Assembly (NCBI GenBank): GCA_963732695.1
Contig: CAVTAP010000011.1
Coordinates: 1-64,000 of the forward strand
Source of the DNA: CADEDH01 sp963732695
Lineage (GTDB): Bacteria > Actinomycetota > Acidimicrobiia > Acidimicrobiales > SZUA-35
DNA: 64,000 nt
Reading direction: 5' to 3'
Shown here: piece after piece, positions 34,946-44,161 of the stretch
Layout of the letters: every line of letters starts with the position of its first letter
Numbering within the stretch: position 1 is the first letter of the stretch
The notes under the pieces: model-generated
The model's database searches: none
What the model saw: only the letters and a program-made list of their open reading frames with translations
Told to the model about the DNA's origin: nothing
Made by a program: the position numbers and the translations under genes

Positions 34946-34959
34946 CGAACAATTGTTCG
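34946..34959. promoter_or_regulatory. LexA-type SOS box
   Basis: The perfect palindrome CGAACAATTGTTCG fits the Gram-positive/actinobacterial LexA consensus CGAAC-N4-GTTCG. It lies about 43 bp upstream of the mraZ -35 and 160 bp upstream of the divergent gene. No other copy was found in the window, including near dnaE or dinB. Confidence 0.6.
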
Positions 34960-35119
34960 TAATTTCATCGATGGAATTCCGGTGACCAGGTAAAACAGCG
35001 GTCCAAAGGGATGGTGGGGCGGCCGTGGGGCGAAATGGGGGGCGTGTGGGGCGGTGGGGGGCGGTGGGCAACCGGCAGCCGCAGGGTGGGGCCGGGCCCG
35101 CGCCGGGCCAGGCTGGGGT

Positions 35120-35950
35120 ATGGCCGCCACCCCGCCCGCCGCCGCGCCCTCCATCCCCCCACACGTCCAGACGTGGCAGATCGTGCGGTCGGCCGGGCCG
35201 GCCGGTGCCTTCCATCACCGGGCCGTGCCCAGCCCGGTGGAGCCGGCGGCCTGGATCCACCAGGTCCGGGCGCCGGCGCTGGTGCTGGGTAGCGCCCAAC
35301 CCGACACCGTGATCGACTCGGCGGCCGCCGCCGCCGATCGGGTGGAGGTGACCCGACGCCGTTCCGGGGGTGGCCTGGTGGCCCTGGTGCCCGGCAACGA
35401 CTGCTGGATCGACCTGATCATCCCCCGTCAGTCCGACCTGTGGGTCGACGACGTGGGCCGGGCGTTCCACTGGGTCGGTTCGGTCTGGGCCGACGCTCTG
35501 GCCGCCGTCCTACCGCCCGACCTCGCCGCCGGCGTGGCCGTCTACACCGGCCCGCCCCTGGGGCGGGAGGCGGGCCGGGTGGTGTGCTTCGCCGGCCTCG
35601 GCCCCGGCGAGGTGACCGTGGCCGGCCGCAAGGTGGTGGGCCTGTCGCTGCGACGCTGGCGGGACGGCGCCCGGTTCCAGTGCGCCATGACGTGGCGGTG
35701 GTCGGGCGACCTGCTGGCCCGCTACCTCGCCCCGGAGGCCCGGGCCGCTCTGGAGGCCGCCACCCGCTGCGACGTCACCCGCCTGCCGGCCGGGCTTCCC
35801 GACCTCCACCGGGCCCCCGACCCCACCGAGGTGGTCGATGCGGTGCTCATGCGACTGCCCGATCCCGGGCCGGCCCGGGCCCCGGCCGCGGCCCGGCCGC
35901 CAGCCGGCGTGTCCAGCGGGTTTCCGGCCGATGATCTCCGCGTGATGTGA
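35120..35950 (+). CDS. Lipoate--protein ligase family protein
   Basis: 276-residue protein of the biotin/lipoate ligase fold. The diagnostic block is VTRRRSGGGLVALVPGNDCWIDLIIPR, matching the RRxSGGG...vD...P motif that binds the lipoyl-AMP intermediate, followed by a helix with DVGRAFHWVGSVWADAL. The later region GPPLGREAGRVVCFAGLGPGEVTVAGRKVVGLSLRRWRDGARFQ fits the substrate loop. Start ATG 35120. Whether it ligates lipoate or transfers octanoate is undecided. Confidence 0.8.
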   Translation: MAATPPAAAPSIPPHVQTWQIVRSAGPAGAFHHRAVPSPVEPAAWIHQVRAPALVLGSAQPDTVIDSAAAAADRVEVTRRRSGGGLVALVPGNDCWIDLIIPRQSDLWVDDVGRAFHWVGSVWADALAAVLPPDLAAGVAVYTGPPLGREAGRVVCFAGLGPGEVTVAGRKVVGLSLRRWRDGARFQCAMTWRWSGDLLARYLAPEARAALEAATRCDVTRLPAGLPDLHRAPDPTEVVDAVLMRLPDPGPARAPAAARPPAGVSSGFPADDLRVM

Positions 35951-35997
35951 GGGGAAAGAACTCCACCCGATCGCGGCGCAGAGGCTAACTTGTCGCC

Positions 35998-36498
35998 ATG
36001 AGTAGGGCGCTGGTTCTCAACGCCACCTACGAGCCGATCGGGGTGATCTCGGCCCGCCGGGCCCTCGTGCTCGTGCTCGACGAGAAGGTGGACGTGCTGG
36101 CCGACACCGGCGAGCGCCTGGGGTCGGCCAACCGGTCGTTCCTCGTGCCCTCGGTCATCCGCCTCCGGTACTACGTGAAGGTGCCCTACAAGCGCACCGC
36201 GCCCCTCAGCCGGCGGGCGGTGTTCGCCCGCGACCACGGCCGCTGCCAGTACTGCGGCCGGGCGGCCGAAAGTATCGACCATGTGATCCCCCGGTCCAAG
36301 GGCGGGGGCCACGAGTGGGAGAACGTCGTGGCGTGTTGCCGCAAGTGCAACACGTACAAGAGCGATCGGCTGCTCGAGCACTGCTCGCTGAAGCTGCGGA
36401 GCCGGCCCGCCGCGCCCCGGGAGTACGTGTGGGTGAAGGTGGCGGTGGGCACGGTGCCGGCCGCCTGGGCCCCCTACCTCGAGCAGGAGGCGGCGTGA
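35998..36498 (+). CDS. HNH endonuclease
   Basis: 166-residue HNH-family protein of the short actinobacterial type beginning SRALVLNATYEPIGVISARRALVLVLDEKVDVL. The nuclease core has a zinc pair CQYCG, the catalytic ESIDHVIPRSKGGGHEWENVVACC and CRKCNTYKSDR. This type is common as a chromosomal gene in actinobacteria and its target is not known. The stop overlaps the start of the next small gene. Confidence 0.88.
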   Translation: MSRALVLNATYEPIGVISARRALVLVLDEKVDVLADTGERLGSANRSFLVPSVIRLRYYVKVPYKRTAPLSRRAVFARDHGRCQYCGRAAESIDHVIPRSKGGGHEWENVVACCRKCNTYKSDRLLEHCSLKLRSRPAAPREYVWVKVAVGTVPAAWAPYLEQEAA

Positions 36499-36773
36499 GC
36501 CGTCGGCACCGGGGTCCGGTACCGGCCGGTGGCGTCGGGGCCGCGCTGGCTGTGGCCCGGCGGCCCGGCCTGTGGCCCACGGCGGCCCGGGTCGGAGCCT
36601 CGCTGGTGCCCCGGGGGTGGTGGCGGCGGGCTCCCTTCCTGCCCCTACCCGATCGCCGCTGGCTGCACTTCCGGCTGGTGACGGCGTACGGGGGCGACGG
36701 GCGGGGCCCGGTGGCCGCCGACGACCTGGTCACCTGGCTCGACTGGTGCCGCCGCTTCCCCTCACCGTCCTGA
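36495..36773 (+). CDS. Small conserved hypothetical protein coupled to the HNH gene
   Basis: 92-residue basic, Trp/Arg-rich protein starting at GTG 36495, whose first bases overlap the HNH stop (GTGA). LWPTAARVGASLVPRGWWRRAPFLPLPDRRWLHFRLVTAYGG and DDLVTWLDWCRRFP look structured rather than random, and codon usage matches its neighbours. There is no recognisable domain. Its coupling to the HNH protein suggests a functional link, which is inference. Confidence 0.6.
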   Translation: MSRRHRGPVPAGGVGAALAVARRPGLWPTAARVGASLVPRGWWRRAPFLPLPDRRWLHFRLVTAYGGDGRGPVAADDLVTWLDWCRRFPSPS

Positions 36774-36877
36774 CCGGCCCGCTCCAGCGCGTCACAGGTC
36801 GAAGCGACGCTCGCGATCGGAGACGCACAGCGCACAGTACGTAACCTGGTTCGAAGCGTGCCGCGAGTCGTGCGGCG

Positions 36878-37789
36878 TCAGCGGATGATCCCGACGGGGA
36901 GGCCCAGACCGCGGCGCCCCACGGCGGCGGCCCCGATCAGCGGGCCCTCGTCGCCACAGCCGGCGGGGCGGATGCGGGTGCCGCGGCTGTGGTCGAGCCG
37001 GCAGACACGGTCGATCTCGGCCTGGGCGGCGGCGAAGAACGGCTCCCCGAAGCCCAGTGCCACCGAGCCCGCCACCACGACCAACCTGAGGTCGAGCAGG
37101 TTGGCCACCGAGCCGGCGGCCCGGCCCACCAGGGTGCCGGCCTCGTGGATCTCGGCCGTGGTGGCCTCGGCCGCCGGTCGCCCGCTGTGGGCGGCCAACG
37201 CCGTGCCCGACGCCTCGGCTTCCAGCCCCCCGGTCACGTGGTTGGCCAGCGGCCGCCCGGGGAACGACACGATCACGTGCCCCACGTGACCGGCGTTGCC
37301 GGTGTGGCCTTCCAGCAGCCGACCGTCGAGCACGATCCCGCCCCCGACCCCGGTCGACACCACCATCGCCATGTAGTCCCGCTCCCCCACCGCCGCTCCC
37401 ACCCAGCCCTCGCCCAGGGCCAGGGCCTTGGCGTCGTTGTCGACGAAGGTGGGCAGCCCGGTGAGGCGGGCCAGCCGGTCCCGTAGAGGGAATGAGCGCC
37501 AGGCCGTGATGTTGAGGGGCGACACCAACACCCCGCCGGCGGTCATCGGGCCCCCGCAACCGACTCCGCAGGCGGCGAAGCGGTCGAACGGCCGGAGGCG
37601 CTCCACCAGCCCGGACAGGGCGGCGAACAGCACCTCGGGATCCTCGGTACGGGGCGTGGGCGCCGCCAGCCGCTGATGGAGCCGGCCCCCGGCATCGACC
37701 AGGCCGACGGCCACCTTGGTGCCCCCGACGTCAACCGCCAGGCAGGGGGCCGCCAGGGCCCGGGCGTCGGCCTCGGAATCGGGAGCCAT
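36878..37789 (-). CDS. ROK family sugar kinase
   Basis: 303-residue kinase of the ROK family, probably phosphorylating glucose or a related sugar. The ATP site is AVDVGGTKVAVGLVD, followed by GVGCGGPMTAGG, the catalytic FVDNDAKALALGEGW (Asp of NDA) and STGVGGGIVLDGRLLEGHTGNAGHVGH. The usual zinc motif CxCGxxGC is absent; the equivalent region reads HVTGGLEAEASGTAL. A transcriptional-repressor role is unlikely because no helix-turn-helix precedes it. Confidence 0.87.
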   Translation of the reverse strand: MAPDSEADARALAAPCLAVDVGGTKVAVGLVDAGGRLHQRLAAPTPRTEDPEVLFAALSGLVERLRPFDRFAACGVGCGGPMTAGGVLVSPLNITAWRSFPLRDRLARLTGLPTFVDNDAKALALGEGWVGAAVGERDYMAMVVSTGVGGGIVLDGRLLEGHTGNAGHVGHVIVSFPGRPLANHVTGGLEAEASGTALAAHSGRPAAEATTAEIHEAGTLVGRAAGSVANLLDLRLVVVAGSVALGFGEPFFAAAQAEIDRVCRLDHSRGTRIRPAGCGDEGPLIGAAAVGRRGLGLPVGIIR

Positions 37790-37922
37790 GGTGCCGCGAG
37801 GGTATCGCGAGCGAGCAACTGGGCCGGTTACCGGGCACCATGGGACAGCCGGTGAGTCGAATCCCCTATGAGGGGGTACGGCGATACCATTCCTTCAGAA
37901 ACGAAGTGTGCCAGGAGGACGA

Positions 37923-38902
<980 letters not shown>

Positions 38903-38906
<4 letters not shown>

Positions 38907-40081
38907 TGCGACCGACACGTGCGGGTATCGGCCTCCTCCTCGCCACCGCCGGCGCGCTCGCCGCGGGGCGCATCCTGGGGCTCCTCGAGCTGTACATCCT
39001 GGCGGCGATGGGTGCCGCTGCGCTCGTGCTGGCCGCCCTCTACACCGCCACCGCCCGGCTCGACCTGGGTGTCGGCCGCACCGCCTCGCCGTCTCGGCTA
39101 CGGGCCGGGTCGCCGGCCCGGGTGGATCTGGTGCTGGAGAACAAGGCCCGGCGGCCCACCCCCCTGCTGTCGGCCCACGACAGCGTCGGCGGATCCCGGG
39201 GCGCCACCCTGCTCCTGGCCCCCATCCGGACCCGTCATCAGGCCCGGATCGCCTACCGGCTGCCCACCTCGCGCCGGGGCATCGTCACCGTCGGCCCCCT
39301 GGACCTGACGATGGGCGATCCGCTGGGCCTGACCCGCACCCGGCTGCGGGCGGCCGAGCAGTCCAAGCTCGTGGTCCATCCCCGCCTCCTCGAGCTGAGG
39401 CCGCTGGTGGCCATCGCCGGCCACGATCCCACGGCCGAACAGCAGCCCATCCGGGCCCTGGCCAACAGCGGCGACGAGTTCTTCGCCCTCCGGCCCTACG
39501 TGGTGGGCGACGAGCTCAAGCGGGTCAACTGGCGGGCGTCGGCCCGGGCCGACGACCTGGTGGTGCGCCAGGAGGAGCGGCCCCGGACGGGCCGAGTCAC
39601 CGTGGTGCTCGACCGGCGCCGCGAGGTCTACGACGACGAGGGCTTCGAGCGGGCCGTCTCGGCCGCCCTCAGCGCCCTGCACGCCGGGTTCCGGGGCGGC
39701 GACGCCCTGCGCTTCGTCACCTCGGCCAGCCCCGCGGTCACCGACATCCGCAGCCGGGCCGACCTCGACGCCGTGGACGAGCAACTGGCCCTCATCGCGT
39801 CCACCGAGTCGGCGTCGCTGGTCCGCACGCTGGAAGACCAGACCCGCACCGGCCGGGGCGGCACGCTGGTGATCGTCACCGGTGCCATAGCCGAGCACGT
39901 GGAACGGGCGGTGGCCCGGGCCCGGCGCACGTTCGGCCTCGTGATCGTCATCGCCTGCCAGCAGGTTTCGCCCTCCGAGGCGGTGTGGTCGATCAGCCAC
40001 GACGGCCACCACGACCTACCGTCGGCCTGGAACCGCGCCGTGTCGGCCGCCCCGGCCCGAGCCTCGATGGTGGTGGGCTGA
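38903..40081 (+). CDS. DUF58 domain-containing protein
   Basis: 392-residue membrane-anchored protein with two N-terminal hydrophobic helices followed by a beta-rich region and the DUF58 block SGDEFFALRPYVVGDELKRVNWRASARADDLVVRQEE. The C-terminal part resembles a von Willebrand A fold (VTVVLDRRREV, GTLVIVTGAI). Start GTG overlaps the MoxR stop. DUF58 proteins are thought to be clients or adaptors of MoxR ATPases. Confidence 0.9.
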
Positions 40082-42570
40082 TGGCCACCGCCACCCGCCC
40101 CACCAACCGGGCCGGCTCGGCTGTCCCGCTCGACGGCCGCCGCAACGGCGGAGGCCCGTCGGGCTCCCCCCGGTCCGAGACCCCGACCGACCGCCGGCCG
40201 GGGCTCCGGGGCCCGGCCCCGATCCCCGTGGAGCTGGCGGCCGCCCTGCTGGTCCCGGCGGCCGCCGTGAGCTTCACCCGGGTGTTCGACCACGCCGGAG
40301 CGGTCGTACCCATCGTGGGGGCGGCCCTGCTGTCGACGGCGCTGGCCACCCTCCTCCGGCGCTTGCGGGTGCCGCTGGTGGCGTCGGCCGCCATCTCGCT
40401 CCTGGTACTCGTGCTCCTCGTGGTCAACCGCTTCGCTCCCGGCACCGGGCGCCTCGGGATCATCCCCACCGGCGCCACCCGGGACCAGCTCCGGCTGCTG
40501 GTGGACGAGCTGGTCCGAGATTTCCAGGAGCTTCGCACCCCGGTGCCGGCGCTCGACCCCTTCATGGCGGCGGCCATGATCGGGGCCTGGCTGATGGCCT
40601 TCCTCACCGACTGGGGGGCGCTGCGCCTACGCCTGGCCTTCGAGCCGGTGCTGCCGGCCGGCCTGCTGTTCGTGTTCGCCTCCGTGCTGGGTGCCGGAGC
40701 CAACCCGGTGCCGGTCACGGTGCTGTTCGGCCTGGCCATCGCCCTGTGGGGAGTCGTCCAGCGGGCCGCCAACCTGGCCGACGGGAACAACTGGCTGGCC
40801 GACGACCGCCGCCGGGGCTCGCTCGGCGTCGCCGGCTGGGCCGGCCTGTTCGCCCTGGTGGCGGTGAGCCTGGGGGCGGTGGCAGGGCCCCGCCTGCCCG
40901 GCGCCGACGCCGAGGAGATGCTCAGCCTGCGAGACGCCGGCGACCCCACCCGGGTGGTGGTCAGCCCCTACGTGAGCATCCAGTCGCAGCTGGTGCAGCA
41001 GACGAACACCCCGCTGTTCACGGTCACCTCCGCCGAGCCGAGCTACTGGCGCCTGGCCGGGCTCGACACCTACGAGCAGAACATCTGGAAGGTGGCCGGC
41101 AACTTCTCGCCCCAGGACGGCGATCTGCCCGGCCAGCCCACGTTGAGCGGCCAGCGGGACCCCCTGGAGCAGCAGTACACGATCACCGGCCTGAACTCGA
41201 TCTGGTTGCCGGCCGCCTTCTCCCCCGCCGAGATCAACAACGCCTCGGCCCAGGCCACCTGGAACGCCGAGACCAGCTCGCTGACCGTGGCCAACGACGT
41301 GGCGTCGAGCGATGGCGTCGACTACACCGTGGTGTCGCAGGTGCCCCGCCTCACCCCCGGGGAGTTGCAGGCCGCCGCCGACACGATTCCCCAGGAAATC
41401 GCCGACCGCTACCTGGCCCTCCCCCGGGTGCCCGACATCGCCCGCACCACGGCGGCCGAGGTGACGGCCGGAGCCACCACCCGCTACGACAAGATGATCG
41501 CCCTCCAGAACTTCTTCCGGGGCTTCGAGTATGACGTGAACCTGCCGCCCCGCCAGGGCGACCCCATCGAGCAGTTCCTGTCGGAGCGCGTGGGGTTCTG
41601 CCAGCAGTTCGCCGGCACGTTCGCCGTGATGGCCCGCACCCTCGACATCCCGGCCCGGGTCGCCATCGGCTTCACCTGGGGCGATCCCGTGGGTCCGCTC
41701 GTGGAGGGCCAGCAGACCTATCAGGTCACCGGGCGCCAGACCCACGCCTGGCCCGAGGTGTGGTTCGAGGGCCTGGGCTGGGTCGCCTTCGAGCCCACGC
41801 CCGGTCGGGGGGCGCCGTCATCGGTCGCCTACACCCAGGTGGCGGCCCAGCAGGACTCAGCGGTGCAGCAGACCCCGGGGGCGGCGATCAGCACCACCAC
41901 CACGGCCGGGGCCCAGGCCGGGGCCGGCGCCCCGGCGGTGGGCGAGCCCGAGATCCCGCTCGACTCGGGTGACGTCGGCACGGCTGTCGACACCGACTCC
42001 GGTGTCAGCACCGGCACCATCCTCCGGTTCCTGGCGGTGTTGGCGCTGCTGGGGGCCTACGCCGGCGGCGTCCCCCTGTGGCACCAGCTGCGCCGGCGTC
42101 GGCGCCGCCAGCAGGTCCGTACCCCGGCCGACGGGGTGGAGACCTCATGGGCCGAGGCCACCGAGACGCTGTCCCTCGTGTACGGGATCGCCCGCCGCCC
42201 GGCCGAGACCCGTCGTGAGTTCGCCCATCGCCTCGGCTCCGACCCCCGTGTTCCCCGCCAGGCGATGGGGGCCCTGGCCGACAAGGCCACCGTGGCCCGT
42301 TACTACCCCCAGGGCCTCCGTCCCGACGACAGCAGCCAGGCGGCGGCCCTGGCCGCCGAGATCGAGCAGGCCGTGGCCACGCGGGTCTCGGTGTACACCC
42401 GGTGGAAGCGGATGGTCGATCCGCGCCGGCTGCGCACGAGCCAGCGCCGATCCACCGGACCCCGCAAGGACGGCGCCGGTACCGGCCCATCGAGGGGGAC
42501 ATCGGCCCTGTCGTCGAACGGGAACGGATACCACCCCGAAACCAGCCAGCGGGAACCCATCGAGGTCTGA
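40081..42570 (+). CDS. Transglutaminase-like membrane protein (TgpA type)
   Basis: 829-residue protein with about seven membrane helices in the first 270 residues, an extracytoplasmic transglutaminase/protease-like domain and a final membrane helix near residue 645, followed by a cytoplasmic DUF4129-like tail. The catalytic triad region is visible as RVGFCQQFAGTFAVMARTLDIPARVAIGF (Cys), RQTHAWPEVWFEGLGWVAFEPTPG (His and following acidic site). ATG 40081 overlaps the DUF58 stop. The substrate is unknown. Confidence 0.9.
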   Translation: MATATRPTNRAGSAVPLDGRRNGGGPSGSPRSETPTDRRPGLRGPAPIPVELAAALLVPAAAVSFTRVFDHAGAVVPIVGAALLSTALATLLRRLRVPLVASAAISLLVLVLLVVNRFAPGTGRLGIIPTGATRDQLRLLVDELVRDFQELRTPVPALDPFMAAAMIGAWLMAFLTDWGALRLRLAFEPVLPAGLLFVFASVLGAGANPVPVTVLFGLAIALWGVVQRAANLADGNNWLADDRRRGSLGVAGWAGLFALVAVSLGAVAGPRLPGADAEEMLSLRDAGDPTRVVVSPYVSIQSQLVQQTNTPLFTVTSAEPSYWRLAGLDTYEQNIWKVAGNFSPQDGDLPGQPTLSGQRDPLEQQYTITGLNSIWLPAAFSPAEINNASAQATWNAETSSLTVANDVASSDGVDYTVVSQVPRLTPGELQAAADTIPQEIADRYLALPRVPDIARTTAAEVTAGATTRYDKMIALQNFFRGFEYDVNLPPRQGDPIEQFLSERVGFCQQFAGTFAVMARTLDIPARVAIGFTWGDPVGPLVEGQQTYQVTGRQTHAWPEVWFEGLGWVAFEPTPGRGAPSSVAYTQVAAQQDSAVQQTPGAAISTTTTAGAQAGAGAPAVGEPEIPLDSGDVGTAVDTDSGVSTGTILRFLAVLALLGAYAGGVPLWHQLRRRRRRQQVRTPADGVETSWAEATETLSLVYGIARRPAETRREFAHRLGSDPRVPRQAMGALADKATVARYYPQGLRPDDSSQAAALAAEIEQAVATRVSVYTRWKRMVDPRRLRTSQRRSTGPRKDGAGTGPSRGTSALSSNGNGYHPETSQREPIEV

Positions 42571-42606
42571 AGCGGGCGGGCGGGTTACGGGACTACGGAC
42601 CCAGCG

Positions 42607-42621
42607 TCGCCTCTCAGGCGA
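42607..42621. terminator. Possible small bidirectional terminator
   Basis: TCGCCT-CTC-AGGCGA is a perfect 6-bp stem with a 3-base loop in the 71-bp gap between the convergent transglutaminase and DUF3040 genes. No T-run follows. Position is the main support. Confidence 0.3.
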
Positions 42622-42641
42622 GGGCCCGGGAGCCCGGAGGC

Positions 42642-43001
42642 TCAGTCTTCGCCGTCGTCGTTCTTGACGCCCTGGCGGCCCAGGTTGGGGTTGGCCGTGC
42701 GGAAGGCACTCGAGACCTGGTTGATCCCGGCCCGGCCCATCAGGCGGAGGTTGCGTTCGAGGCCCAGGGCGCTCAGCAACATCACGACGAAGCCGAGGAA
42801 CGCGAGCACGAAATGGACCTGGAGGGTGGCCACCATCACCACCGCTCCCACGATCAGCCCGAGGACCGACCACTTGAGGGAACCGAGGGCGTGCCGGTAG
42901 ACAGTGGTCTCTCCGACCTCCTTGGCGAGGCGCGGATCACTCTCGTGCAGGTTCCTCTCGATCTCGGCGAGAATCCGCTGTTCGTCCTCTGACAGTGGCA
43001 T
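42642..43001 (-). CDS. DUF3040 domain-containing membrane protein
   Basis: 119 residues. It starts MPLSEDEQRILAEIERNLHESDPRLA, the hallmark of DUF3040 proteins of actinobacteria, followed by two closely spaced membrane helices (VLGLIVGAVVMVATLQVHFVLAFLGFVVMLLSALGL). The function is unknown; in other actinobacteria it is often near dinB or division genes, and dinB lies about 1.2 kb away here. Confidence 0.88.
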   Translation of the reverse strand: MPLSEDEQRILAEIERNLHESDPRLAKEVGETTVYRHALGSLKWSVLGLIVGAVVMVATLQVHFVLAFLGFVVMLLSALGLERNLRLMGRAGINQVSSAFRTANPNLGRQGVKNDDGED

Positions 43002-43108
43002 CCGCAGTCCTTCTGACCAGTCCCTGGGTCACCAGTCTCGCGCAACGCCGACGGAGCGACAACGCGCGTTGGGATAATCCCACCCGGACCGGTCCGTAGC
43101 CTAGGTGC

Positions 43109-44101
43109 ATGTCGCTGCGCTTCCGCCTCACCGCCGTCCTCCTGGCCCTCGCCGCCACCGGCTGTCTCCAGTCGACGGCCACGGTGGTGGTGGCCGAGGA
43201 CGGCTCGGGAACGGCCGACCTGGAGGTGGCGGTGGACCCCCGATCGGTGCTCGACCAGCTCGGGGCCGTTCCCCTGCCGCTGCCGGCCGCCGTGGTGCCG
43301 ACGGACGTGCCGGGGGTGTGCGCCAGCGTGAGCCAGGCCGTGAGCCTGTCGGTACCGCCGGGGGCCACCCATGAGCCGTTCGACGAGGGCGACCGCTGCG
43401 GGGAGCGGATCCATCTCACCTTCGCCGACCCGACCCAGCTCACGATCGCCTTCAACGCCTTCAGCGGGGCCAACGAGGACGAGATCCTGACCCGCAGCGA
43501 CGACCGGTGGCTGTTCGACGCCCCGGTGGTGGAGCCGATCGATCTTGCTCCCCGCCCCGCCTCGGTCCCGCCGGCCGTCATCGACCAGATCCGGGCCCAG
43601 CGGACGCTGACCTACGTGGTGACGCTGCCCGGCTCGGCCGTGGGCGACACCACCGCCGATCGGGTCCAGGGCGGCACGTTCACCTGGGAAATCGCCCCCC
43701 AGGACCCCCGGCGCCGCCTGGTGGCGGTCACGGCCACCGGGGCCGGCGGGAGCGGCAGCGGCCTGCCCCTGCTGCCGCTGGGGGCCGGCGCCGCCGGGCT
43801 CGTGGTGCTGGCCGGGCTCGGCCTGGCCTGGCGGGCCCGCCGTCGCCCGCCGACGACCGCCGTCCCGTCGGGGCCCATGGCCGTCCCGTCGGGGCCCATG
43901 GCCGTCCCGTCGGGGCCGGTGGCCGCCGCCCCGCCGTTCGGCGCCTCCCCCACCACTGCGCCCCCCTCGGCCTCGCTCCCGGCGGTCCCGCCATCCCCGG
44001 AACCCCGCTGGGACCCCGCACGCGACGCCTGGGTGGCCGATCACCCCGTCGAGGGCGTGGTGGTCTACGACGAGGCCACCGGCCAGTGGCACCGGGCCTG
44101 A
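43109..44101 (+). CDS. LppM-like lipoprotein with C-terminal membrane anchor
   Basis: 330 residues. The signal peptide ends in the lipobox LAATGC (Cys near residue 19), followed by an LppM-type domain: TATVVVAEDGSGTADLEVAVD and a strand-rich segment to about residue 215. A transmembrane helix (LGAGAAGLVVLAGLGLAWRAR), a tandem repeat AVPSGPM x3 and a Pro-rich tail end in WDPARDAWVADHPVEGVVVYDEATGQWHRA, which may be a separate small domain. Having both a lipid anchor and a membrane helix would put the tail in the cytoplasm. Confidence 0.78.
   Translation: MSLRFRLTAVLLALAATGCLQSTATVVVAEDGSGTADLEVAVDPRSVLDQLGAVPLPLPAAVVPTDVPGVCASVSQAVSLSVPPGATHEPFDEGDRCGERIHLTFADPTQLTIAFNAFSGANEDEILTRSDDRWLFDAPVVEPIDLAPRPASVPPAVIDQIRAQRTLTYVVTLPGSAVGDTTADRVQGGTFTWEIAPQDPRRRLVAVTATGAGGSGSGLPLLPLGAGAAGLVVLAGLGLAWRARRRPPTTAVPSGPMAVPSGPMAVPSGPVAAAPPFGASPTTAPPSASLPAVPPSPEPRWDPARDAWVADHPVEGVVVYDEATGQWHRA
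43859..43921. repeat. 21-bp tandem repeat, three copies
   Basis: Three 21-bp copies encode AVPSGPM/AVPSGPM/AVPSGPV just after the membrane helix of the LppM-like protein. The repeats are in frame, and the third has a single change at its end. Confidence 0.8.
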
Positions 44102-44161
44102 ACGCCACCCAATCCCGATCTGGAGTCCTGGGCGTCGCCGGTGACGGCGTCGGACACCAGA

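Larger units (their letters stand above)
34733..35119. other. 387-bp divergent regulatory region between mraZ and lipoate-ligase-family gene
   Basis: The only gene-free stretch above 300 bp. From the mraZ side it holds a ~130-base mraZ leader, an overlapping promoter and GTG-box operator (34864-34903), a LexA-type palindrome (34946-34959), an AT-richer patch (34950-35000) and a G-rich segment with several GGGG runs (35010-35115) before the start of the divergent gene. I see no additional open frame of note. Confidence 0.6.
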
